This document shows positions 1 to 5,040 of a stretch of DNA of 7,842 nt, piece after piece. The DNA comes from Thiopontia sp964647745. GTDB lineage: Bacteria > Pseudomonadota > Gammaproteobacteria > GCF-002020875. The notes under the pieces were generated by a model. That model was not told the DNA's origin and did no database searches. It was given only the letters and a program-made list of their open reading frames with translations. The stretch covers positions 1 through 7,842 of the forward strand of contig CAZYJG010000064.1 in assembly GCA_964647745.1 (NCBI GenBank), written 5' to 3'. The position numbers and the translations under genes were made by a program. Each line of letters begins with the position of its first letter. Position 1 is the stretch's first letter.

Positions 1-20
1 CTGATTACAGGAGAGAGAAG

Positions 21-368
21 ATGCATTTCAAGTTATTGATCGCATTGGTTGAAGACGACAAGACGAAGAAGGTCCTTCATGCTGCACGGGAGGCGGGGGC
101 AACAGGCGCCACGGTGGTCAACCATGCCAGAGGGGAGGGGCTGAAGGAGGCCAAGACATTTTTTGGGCTCACCCTGGAGACCAACCGTGACATGCTGCTG
201 TTTATTGTTGAGGAGCATCTCAGTCGCCATATCCTGGAGACGATTGGAGAGGCCGGTGGATTTGACAGGCCCGGGACCGGGATGGTGTTTCAGATTGATG
301 TTGAGGATGTGATCGGAATCTCGAGCCAGATCGAGAGTTTGACAGACGTGGTAGAGGAGCAGATCTAA
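21..368 (+). CDS. Divergent PII-like signalling protein, 115 aa
   Basis: The length and layout fit the PII (GlnB/GlnK) fold: an N-terminal strand (FKLLIALV), a helix, a second strand at about residues 27-36, a T-loop-like segment at about 37-55, and a C-terminal GTGMVFQIDV stretch (85-94) where PII proteins carry GDGKIFV. Known PII proteins are trimers that bind ATP, ADP and 2-oxoglutarate and control a partner protein. Key PII residues are absent. The protein has no tyrosine, so uridylylation at the usual T-loop Tyr51 is impossible. The Lys of GDGK is Met88, and the Arg-x-Arg pair after the last strand reads GIS. I infer a PII-like sensor with another ligand or target, not a GlnB orthologue. 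The start is supported by AGGAGA at 9-14. The stop overlaps the CBS gene, suggesting co-translation and joint function. From memory, unverified, such pairs can follow DUF1538 membrane protein genes; the upstream gene lies outside the window. Confidence 0.8.
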   Translation: MHFKLLIALVEDDKTKKVLHAAREAGATGATVVNHARGEGLKEAKTFFGLTLETNRDMLLFIVEEHLSRHILETIGEAGGFDRPGTGMVFQIDVEDVIGISSQIESLTDVVEEQI

Positions 369-793
369 TGGATAGTAACAGGAAGGTCATCCGTGCAAGG
401 GATGTCATGAAGAGAGATTTTGATCTTGTAGATGGGCTCGCAACCATATCGGAGGCGCTGGCAGAGATGAGCCATGTGGAGAACAAGTCTCTGATCGTGG
501 ATAAGCGTCATGAGGATGATGAGTTTGGGATCCTTTTGATCTCCGATATAGCACGGCTGGTGCTGGCAAAGAATCGGGCGCCAGAGCGGGTGAATGTCTA
601 CGAGATCATGTCGAAGCCGGTCATTACGGTAGATCCCGATATGGATATTCGATACTGTGCCAGGCTGTTTGAGCGCTTTGGCCTCTCCCGCGCACCGGTT
701 GTTGAGAATCGGCAGGTGCAGGGGATTGTCAGTTTCACCGATATGGTTCTGAAGGGGATGTGTGAAATCTCTGGATCCTGCAAGAAGGGTTGA
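368..793 (+). CDS. Two-CBS-domain protein, 141 aa
   Basis: Almost the whole protein is a tandem CBS pair (Bateman module). CBS1 spans about residues 8-68, beginning RARDVMKRDFDLV and ending FGILLISDIARLVL. CBS2 spans about 76-133, with VYEIMSKPVITVDPDMDI, the core LSRAPVV and the closing GIVSFTDMVLKG. Bateman modules usually bind adenosine nucleotides and regulate an attached or partner protein. No second domain is attached, so this is a stand-alone sensor. The start overlaps the PII-like stop by one base (TAATG), with GAGGAG at 354-359 as ribosome binding site. A joint energy or nucleotide sensing role with the PII-like protein is inference. The C-terminus (CEISGSCKKG) has two cysteines five residues apart. 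The partner cannot be told from this window. Confidence 0.88.
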   Translation: MDSNRKVIRARDVMKRDFDLVDGLATISEALAEMSHVENKSLIVDKRHEDDEFGILLISDIARLVLAKNRAPERVNVYEIMSKPVITVDPDMDIRYCARLFERFGLSRAPVVENRQVQGIVSFTDMVLKGMCEISGSCKKG

Positions 794-808
794 GGGATTG
801 ACGCAATT

Positions 809-820
809 GGGAACTGTCCC
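809..820. repeat. Short inverted motif in the ampD 5' region
   Basis: The 12 bases GGGAACTGTCCC form an imperfect dyad with GGGA/TCCC arms. They lie in a stretch not needed for either the CBS protein or the conserved AmpD core. From memory only, similar GGGGACAGTTCCC words recur in intergenic repeats of many proteobacteria. A single copy here cannot prove that relation. Confidence 0.25.
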
Positions 821-830
821 CTCTCCACTG

Positions 831-1382
831 GTGATTGATACTGAGGGGTGGGTGCTGGGGGTGGAGAGAACACCCTCCCCCAACTGTGATCAGCGCCCGG
901 CAGGCGAGGAGGTGGATCTGCTGGTTATCCATGGCATCAGTCTGCCGGCCGGAGAGTTTGGCACCTCCTATGTTGAGAGACTCTTCACCAACCGTCTTAC
1001 TGGTGGGGAGGAGGATGGTTTTGAGCTGCTGAGAGATCTTCGTGTCTCTGCCCACCTCTTTATCCGCAGGGATGGCCATCTGGTACAGTATGTCTCACTG
1101 GAGTCACGTGCCTGGCACGCCGGGGTCTCCTCTTTTGAGGGCAGAGAGCGCTGTAATGATTTCTCGATTGGGGTTGAACTGGAGGGGGCTGATGATGTTC
1201 CCTATGCCGATGCGCAGTATCGGCAGCTACAGGTGTTGATTCACTCCATAAGGGAGAAGTATCCTCGGATTACTGCGGAGAGAATTGTGGGCCATTCGGA
1301 GATTGCACCGGGAAGAAAGAGTGATCCGGGTCCTGCCTTTGAGTGGGAACGGCTGTTCAGAATGATGGAGAGTGTAGAGTGA
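831..1382 (+). CDS. ampD: 1,6-anhydro-N-acetylmuramyl-L-alanine amidase AmpD
   Basis: AmpD is a cytoplasmic zinc amidase that cuts the stem peptide from 1,6-anhydroMurNAc during peptidoglycan recycling. It lowers the muropeptides that activate AmpR and beta-lactamase expression. The sequence follows E. coli AmpD almost throughout: EGWVLGVERTPSPN, LLVIHGISLPAGEFG, LRVSAHLFIRRDG, RAWHAGVSSFEGRERCNDF and GRKSDPGPAFEW. Zinc ligands matching E. coli His34, His154 and Asp164 are present, as are the catalytic Glu116 and Lys162 equivalents (IGVELEG; GRKSD). The GTG at 831 gives 183 aa, the E. coli length, and begins just before EGW, but I see no Shine-Dalgarno before it. The frame stays open upstream. 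GTG 762 has GAAGGGG at 751-757 and would overlap the CBS gene by 32 bases. TTG 798 and TTG 807 (after GAGGGA at 792-797) are also possible. Function is near certain; the start is not. The stop overlaps ampE. Confidence 0.95.
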   Translation: MIDTEGWVLGVERTPSPNCDQRPAGEEVDLLVIHGISLPAGEFGTSYVERLFTNRLTGGEEDGFELLRDLRVSAHLFIRRDGHLVQYVSLESRAWHAGVSSFEGRERCNDFSIGVELEGADDVPYADAQYRQLQVLIHSIREKYPRITAERIVGHSEIAPGRKSDPGPAFEWERLFRMMESVE

Positions 1383-2251
1383 CACTGCTGGCAATACTGA
1401 TTACGTTGGGGATTGAGCGTTTCTACCGGAACCTGGATGAGTACCGGAACCTGGAGTGGTTCTCTCTCTGGAACCAGTGGGTGGCTCGTCACCAGTCCAT
1501 TCAGGGGGAGTGGGTCGGAACAGCCTCTGCACTGTTGACCCTGTTTCTCCCGCTGCTGCTGGTGCATCAGCTGAGCAGCTGGATGGCCAGTGGAGGATGG
1601 CTGCCTGAGCTGCTTTTCAGCGTTGTGGTTCTTGTCCTCTCGCTCGGTCCGAGGGATCTTCGTGGACAGGTGGAGGGGGTACTTGAGAGCTGGTCACGGG
1701 ACGATATTGAGGGTGGAATCCTCCATGCCGAGGGGCTGCTGGATGGTGAGTTGCCACAGTGTGAGCGCAACATTGTTCGTGCACTGACCGAGGCGGTTCT
1801 GGTTGAGGCCAACCAGCGTCTCTTTTCAGTCCTCTTCTGGTTTATCCTGCTGGGCCCCACAGGGGGGCTGCTGGTGCGTCTTGCACTGCAGCTGGAGGCG
1901 GCTCAGAGCGATGGGGACGGGAGCCCCGAGCCACTCGTGGTGCGTATCAATCAGCTGCTGGCCTGGCCCGCAGCCCATCTGGCTGCCATCAGCTATGCGA
2001 TGGTGGGGGATTTCCCCTCCTCCTTCCGTCGCATCCGTGAGCATGCAGGTGACTGGAACAGTAACCATGCAATCCTGATCCATGCCGGATTGGGGGCAAT
2101 TCGCCTCGGTCCTGTCAAGGAGAAGCCCAGCTCGCTGGAGGATACAAGAGACCTTCAGGAGGTGTGGGATGCGCTGGAGATGGTGAGACGCTCCGAGGTG
2201 GTCTGGGTAACCCTTCTGGCACTGCTGGTCCTCTCTGGATACACGCAATAA
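1379..2251 (+). CDS. ampE: Inner-membrane protein AmpE, 290 aa
   Basis: AmpE is an inner-membrane protein encoded with ampD and long linked to sensing of beta-lactam or cell-wall stress; its biochemical activity is not firmly known. The N-terminus TLLAILITLGIERF matches E. coli MTLFTTLLVLIFERL. Hydrophobic segments lie at about residues 1-12, 49-66, 77-91, 147-170 and 274-287, with a central soluble part. LLGPTGG at about 157-163 corresponds to the GGTWGP region of E. coli AmpE. GTG 1379 is chosen because it overlaps the ampD TGA as GTGA, has GGAG at 1367-1370 eight bases upstream, and begins exactly where the homologue does. An in-frame ATG at 1343 would add 12 residues unlike the family. 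The juxtamembrane region holds a short in-frame duplication (YRNLDEYRNLEW), listed separately. Family membership rests on the overall hydrophobic pattern, several motifs and the ampD linkage. Confidence 0.9.
   Translation: MTLLAILITLGIERFYRNLDEYRNLEWFSLWNQWVARHQSIQGEWVGTASALLTLFLPLLLVHQLSSWMASGGWLPELLFSVVVLVLSLGPRDLRGQVEGVLESWSRDDIEGGILHAEGLLDGELPQCERNIVRALTEAVLVEANQRLFSVLFWFILLGPTGGLLVRLALQLEAAQSDGDGSPEPLVVRINQLLAWPAAHLAAISYAMVGDFPSSFRRIREHAGDWNSNHAILIHAGLGAIRLGPVKEKPSSLEDTRDLQEVWDALEMVRRSEVVWVTLLALLVLSGYTQ
1424..1455 (+). repeat. In-frame 14-bp direct repeat in ampE
   Basis: TACCGGAACCTGGA occurs exactly at 1424-1437 and again at 1442-1455, a period of 18 bases (six codons). It encodes YRNLDE followed by YRNLEW, just after the first membrane segment of AmpE. 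Identity at the DNA level suggests a recent slippage duplication rather than conserved protein structure. Confidence 0.85.
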
Positions 2252-2271
2252 CAGCCAGCCAGGAGTTCTGA

Positions 2272-2889
2272 ATGAGTTTCAGTGGAACAACCACGATCGA
2301 TCTGTTGCGCCATGGCGAACCGGAGGGGGGGCGTCGCTACCGTGGACAGATTGATGACCCCCTGAGCAGCAAGGGGTGGGATCAGATGCGCAAGGCAGTG
2401 GGGGATCAGGCCCCATGGGATCGGATTGTTACCTCACCACTGAGTCGTTGCAGTGCATTTTCCAGAGAGCTTGCAGAGAGAGAGCGGCTACCGCTTGAGG
2501 AGAGCGCAGATTTTATGGAGATTGGTTTTGGTGAATGGGAGGGCAGGACAGCCCGGGAGCTGATGGATCAGGATGCCGATATCCTGTTCCGCTTCTGGAA
2601 GGACCCGCTAAACAATACCCCGCCAGGGGCAGAGACCCTGCATGATTTCAGCAACCGGGTGATTCATCAGTGGGAGCAGGTGGTTGAGCGTTATCGTGGC
2701 GAGCACCTGCTGGTGGTTGGCCATGCGGGGATGATGCGGATGATTTTGAGCCACATACTGGGCATGCCGATGGAACATATGTTTCGGTTGCAGATCCCCA
2801 ATGCAGGGGTCAGTCGGGTTCAGGTGGACCATTTTGATGGGGAGAGCCTGCCAAGGCTGCTCTTCCATGCAGGAGAAATGAGGACATAG
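2272..2889 (+). CDS. Histidine phosphatase family protein (CobC/GpmB-like), 205 aa
   Basis: This is a branch-1 histidine phosphatase. Catalytic residues are clear: LLRHGE with the phosphate-accepting His14 flanked by Arg13, TSPLSRC with Arg59, FMEIGFGEWEG with the probable general acid Glu83, and VVGHAG with the second catalytic His151. The N-terminal pattern DLLRHGEPEGGRRYRG resembles Pseudomonas CobC (alpha-ribazole phosphatase of cobalamin synthesis), and the length fits. However, no cobalamin gene is in the window, so another small phosphoester may be the substrate. The start has AGGAG at 2261-2265. It lies 20 bases after ampE and three bases before djlA, so it probably shares their transcript. 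No signal peptide is visible, implying a cytoplasmic enzyme. The family is certain; the substrate is not. Confidence 0.9.
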   Translation: MSFSGTTTIDLLRHGEPEGGRRYRGQIDDPLSSKGWDQMRKAVGDQAPWDRIVTSPLSRCSAFSRELAERERLPLEESADFMEIGFGEWEGRTARELMDQDADILFRFWKDPLNNTPPGAETLHDFSNRVIHQWEQVVERYRGEHLLVVGHAGMMRMILSHILGMPMEHMFRLQIPNAGVSRVQVDHFDGESLPRLLFHAGEMRT

Positions 2890-2892
2890 CAG

Positions 2893-3681
2893 ATGGGTTG
2901 GGCAGGAAAAATACTGGGCGGTGCATTTGGCTTTATGCTGGGCGGCCCCCTGGGCGCATTGATTGGCGCCACTTTCGGACACAATTTTGACAAGGGGATG
3001 CGTGGTGTCTCCTCCTCCAAGGGGTGGGGGATCGGCAACCAGCAGCGGGTGCAGACGGCATTCTTCTCCGCAACCTTCTCGGTCATGGGGCATGTTGCCA
3101 AGGCTGATGGGCGGGTCACCAGTGACGAGATCCGTATGGCGCGGGCGGTGATGGACCATCTTCAGCTGGATGCAAGTCTGCGCAAGGCGGCAGAGAAGCT
3201 GTTCAATGAGGGGAAGAAACACGACTTTCCTCTGGATGATCTTCTGCAGCAGTTTCGCCAGGAGGCGAGCCGACGCACCACCCTGATACAGATGTTCATG
3301 GAGATCCAGATTCAGGCTGCCTATGCCGATGGTGTTCTCCATCCGGCAGAGAAGAAGATACTGCTCCATATCAGTTCGGTTCTGGGTATCCCGCGTGGGC
3401 TCTATGACCAGCTGGAGTCGATGGTTCGGGCAGGGCTCGGGGGGCGGGTGGACACCAGGGGGAGGCCCACGCTGGAGGGTGCCTATGAGACTCTTGGGGT
3501 GAAGCCGAATGCCACCGATGCAGAGATCAAGCGTGCCTACCGTCGTCTGATGAGCCAGCACCATCCGGATAAACTGGTTGCCAAGGGGTTGCCTGAGGAG
3601 ATGATGAAGATGGCCACAGAGAAGACCCATCAGATTCGCATGGCCTATGAGGCGATACAGGAGTCCAAAAAGAAGCATTGA
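2893..3681 (+). CDS. djlA: Membrane-anchored DnaJ-like co-chaperone DjlA
   Basis: DjlA is a type III J protein anchored in the inner membrane with its J domain in the cytoplasm, where it stimulates DnaK; in E. coli it can activate the Rcs envelope-stress system. The glycine-rich membrane segment at residues 5-29 (GKILGGAFGFMLGGPLGALIG) has the GxxxG-type spacing used for dimerisation. It is followed by GHNFDKG, as in E. coli. A TerB-like helical domain fills about 50-165, including FFSATFSVMGHVAKADGRV and IQIQAAYADG. The J domain at 196-259 has the HPD motif at 224-226 and the DKLVAKGLPEEMM segment typical of DjlA. The usual glycine/glutamine-rich linker is short here (about 182-192). The start has GAGGA at 2880-2884. 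After the stop an intergenic gap ends the tight gene run. Confidence 0.95.
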   Translation: MGWAGKILGGAFGFMLGGPLGALIGATFGHNFDKGMRGVSSSKGWGIGNQQRVQTAFFSATFSVMGHVAKADGRVTSDEIRMARAVMDHLQLDASLRKAAEKLFNEGKKHDFPLDDLLQQFRQEASRRTTLIQMFMEIQIQAAYADGVLHPAEKKILLHISSVLGIPRGLYDQLESMVRAGLGGRVDTRGRPTLEGAYETLGVKPNATDAEIKRAYRRLMSQHHPDKLVAKGLPEEMMKMATEKTHQIRMAYEAIQESKKKH

Positions 3682-3745
3682 GCCTTGGGGTGTAGAGAAG
3701 GTGGTGCAGGGGTTGTAAGCTCAGTTTGGCGATCGAAAGAAATCC

Positions 3746-3771
3746 TGTCTCCTCATGGTAGCGAGGAGGCA
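3746..3771 (+). other. Hairpin between djlA and rpe
   Basis: Bases 3746-3754 (TGTCTCCTC) can pair with 3763-3771 (GAGGAGGCA) as a nine-pair stem with one G-T wobble and an eight-base loop. No T tract follows, so it does not look like an intrinsic terminator. It could act in the rpe leader or on mRNA stability, but nothing beyond the pairing is seen. The rest of 3682-3857 shows no good promoter hexamers. Confidence 0.35.
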
Positions 3772-3786
3772 TCAAGGAGCGGGTAG

Positions 3787-3861
3787 ATGCTGAAAAGTTC
3801 ATGCTCATCCTGTAAAGTTGCCCTTTTTTACCCCCTGAATCGATTGAAGGAAACACTATGA
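3787..3861 (+). CDS. Possible 24-codon leader ORF upstream of rpe
   Basis: An ATG at 3787 is preceded by AAGGAG at 3774-3779, seven bases away. It opens a frame of 24 codons (MLKSSCSSCKVALFYPLNRL, then KETL) whose TGA overlaps the rpe start as ATGA. That arrangement would couple its translation to rpe. A CxxC motif (CSSC) is visible, followed by a hydrophobic patch. I recognise no family. A frame this short is easily a chance event, and the AAGGAG could be coincidental in this purine-rich DNA. Treat it as a candidate only. Confidence 0.25.
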   Translation: MLKSSCSSCKVALFYPLNRLKETL

Positions 3862-4550
3862 AAGAGAATCTGATTGCCCCCTCCATTCTCTCGGCAGATT
3901 TTGCGAGATTGGGAGAAGAGGTTGATAACGTCTTGGCTGCAGGAGCAGATATTGTCCACTTTGATGTGATGGACAACCACTATGTTCCCAACCTGACCAT
4001 TGGACCACTGGTCTGTGATGCGCTGCGTAACCATGGTGTCACTGCCGAGATCGATGTCCATATGATGGTCAAGCCGGTGGATCGAATTATTCCCGATTTT
4101 GCCAAGGCGGGTGCCTCCTATATCACCTTCCACCCTGAGGCATCCGAACATATTGATCGCTCACTGGCGCTGATCAAGGAGCACGATTGCAAGTCGGGCC
4201 TGGTTTTCAATCCTGCAACCCCCTTGGAGCACCTCAATTATGTGATGGACAAGGTGGACATGATCCTGCTGATGTCGGTCAATCCGGGTTTTGGGGGGCA
4301 GAGTTTCATCCCTGCAACCATGGACAAGCTGCGCCAGGCACGCAAGATGATCGATGAGAGTGGCTACGACATCCGTCTGGAGATCGATGGTGGCGTCAAG
4401 GCCAATAACATCCGTGAGATTCGTGAGGCGGGTGCAGATACATTTGTTGCCGGTTCCGCCATCTTTGGTGCAGGCCAGGACTCTGACCCCAACCACTACG
4501 ACTCCATTATCAAGGAGATGCGCGACGAGCTGGCCAAGGCCTCTGTTTGA
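3858..4550 (+). CDS. rpe: Ribulose-phosphate 3-epimerase
   Basis: Rpe interconverts D-ribulose 5-phosphate and D-xylulose 5-phosphate in the pentose phosphate pathway, or the Calvin cycle in autotrophs. The 230-residue product is a complete TIM barrel, very close to E. coli Rpe: LIAPSILSADFARLGEE, VHFDVMDNHYVPNLTIGP, DVHMMVKPVDRIIPDF, MSVNPGFGGQSFIP and LEIDGGVKANNI. Metal ligands His34, Asp36, His68 and Asp177 are in place, with Asp36 and Asp177 the acid/base pair. The phosphate-binding GG and GS loops are also present (DGGV; VAGSAIFG). AAGGA at 3847-3851 supports the start. It heads the rpe-gph-trpE-trpG run. Pairing with gph makes sense where phosphoglycolate arises, but no Calvin-cycle marker is in the window, so autotrophy is not shown. 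Confidence 0.98.
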   Translation: MKENLIAPSILSADFARLGEEVDNVLAAGADIVHFDVMDNHYVPNLTIGPLVCDALRNHGVTAEIDVHMMVKPVDRIIPDFAKAGASYITFHPEASEHIDRSLALIKEHDCKSGLVFNPATPLEHLNYVMDKVDMILLMSVNPGFGGQSFIPATMDKLRQARKMIDESGYDIRLEIDGGVKANNIREIREAGADTFVAGSAIFGAGQDSDPNHYDSIIKEMRDELAKASV

Positions 4551-4575
4551 CATTGTACACAGTTTAAACAGCATA

Positions 4576-4611
4576 CAACGCAAAGGCGCAGAGACGCAAA
4601 GAGCGCAAAGG
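4576..4611 (+). repeat. Left CGCAAAG heptad array flanking the GxxExxY gene
   Basis: Four heptads start at 4579, 4587, 4595 and 4604: three exact CGCAAAG and one CGCAGAG (second), with spacings of 8, 8 and 9 bases. The array ends directly at the TTG start of the next gene. Bases 4576-4601 match the reverse complement of 5002-5027 at 22 of 26 positions by hand alignment. The array is likely one terminal repeat of an inserted unit. Its AAAGAG at 4598-4603 may serve as the gene's ribosome binding site. Confidence 0.85.
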
Positions 4612-4989
4612 TTGACCGAAGATCAGATTTCGAAAGAGGTTGTTGATGCCGCAATTGAGGTACATCGTACTTTGGGTCCAGGATTGCTGGAATCGGTCTA
4701 TCAGGGGAGCCTGTTAAGAGAGCTGCAGCTTAGAGGCATTGAGTGTCACAAAGAGGTACCCCTAAAGGCAGAATACAAGGGTGTAGTCTTTGATGTAGCT
4801 TACCGCATGGATTTGCTGGTGCAGGATAAGGTGGTTGTTGAATTGAAGGTGGTAGAAACGGTGCTACCGGTTCACGAAGCGCAACTGCTCTCTTACCTGA
4901 GGCTGTCTGGCAAGCGGCTTGGATTATTGCTGAACTTCAATGCACCTTTGATGAAGCATGGGATCAAACGGATTGTTAATCGACTATAA
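4612..4989 (+). CDS. GxxExxY protein, PD-(D/E)xK nuclease-like, 125 aa
   Basis: The product belongs to the small GxxExxY family, named for the motif seen here as GLLESVY (Gly24, Glu27, Tyr30 from the TTG). The opening TEDQISKEVVDAAIEVHRTLGPG is the family's usual N-terminal helix. Further on, RMDLLVQDKVVVELKVVE gives Asp67, Glu77 and Lys79, the spacing of a PD-(D/E)xK nuclease core. HEAQLLSYLRLSG supplies the Gln/Tyr helix (Gln91, Tyr95), and the end GLLLNFN is typical. The family is predicted nuclease-like; no reaction or biological role is established that I know of. TTG 4612 is chosen because it gives the usual length of about 125 residues and no ATG or GTG lies nearby. The frame opens further upstream, but that part is shadow sequence inside rpe. 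Repeat arrays touch both ends, and base composition differs from neighbours, suggesting acquisition. Confidence 0.85.
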   Translation: MTEDQISKEVVDAAIEVHRTLGPGLLESVYQGSLLRELQLRGIECHKEVPLKAEYKGVVFDVAYRMDLLVQDKVVVELKVVETVLPVHEAQLLSYLRLSGKRLGLLLNFNAPLMKHGIKRIVNRL

Positions 4990-4992
4990 ACT

Positions 4993-5027
4993 CTTTAAAT
5001 TCTTTGCGCCTTCGCGTCTTTGCGTTG
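4993..5027 (-). repeat. Right, inverted heptad array flanking the GxxExxY gene
   Basis: Read on the minus strand, heptads lie at 5018-5024 (CGCAAAG), 5010-5016 (CGCGAAG), 5002-5008 (CGCAAAG) and a decayed one at 4993-4999 (TTTAAAG). Spacings are 8, 8 and 9 bases, the same as in the left array read from its outer end. Over 35 positions the two arrays agree at 27 by hand alignment. The array begins three bases after the GxxExxY stop and ends 13 bases before the gph ATG. Confidence 0.8.
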
Positions 5028-5040
5028 AAAATACGAAACC

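Larger units (their letters stand above)
4576..5027 (+). mobile_element. Putative GxxExxY cassette with inverted heptad arrays
   Basis: This 452-base unit consists of a left array of CGCAAAG heptads, one GxxExxY gene, and a right array in inverted orientation. It lies between rpe and gph, which in related gammaproteobacteria are usually adjacent. The gene is AT-richer than its neighbours: by hand count 77 G+C in 180 bases (lines at 4621, 4741 and 4921), against 106 in 180 for gph (lines at 5161, 5221 and 5401). No transposase or recombinase is inside, and I see no convincing target-site duplication. Movement, if any, would therefore depend on outside enzymes. The inverted structure is seen; mobility is inferred. 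Confidence 0.5.

Noticed and set aside
2608..3678. A 356-codon open frame on the minus strand across the phosphatase gene and djlA
   Set aside because: It is antisense to two clear genes, rich in His, Pro and Leu as expected from reading GC-rich codons backwards, and matches no family I know.
3679..3723. Terminator after djlA from TGAGC pairing with GCTCA
   Set aside because: The stem is only five pairs around a loop of about 35 bases and no T tract follows.
3788..3816. Sigma-70 promoter before rpe with TGTAAA as the -10 box
   Set aside because: TGTAAA matches only four of six consensus bases and no acceptable -35 lies 16-18 bases upstream.
3527..3976. Minus-strand frame covering the djlA-rpe gap as a gene or transposase remnant
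   Set aside because: Both ends are antisense to real genes, and the middle part shows no motif I can assign.
4354..4611. N-terminal 86 codons of the long frame leading into the GxxExxY gene
   Set aside because: Most lies inside rpe in another frame and the rest covers the left heptad array; the family's normal N-terminus begins at TTG 4612.
4576..5027. Reading the heptad arrays as a CRISPR
   Set aside because: Units are only 7 bases with 1-2 base gaps, the two arrays are inverted to each other, and there are no spacers or cas genes.
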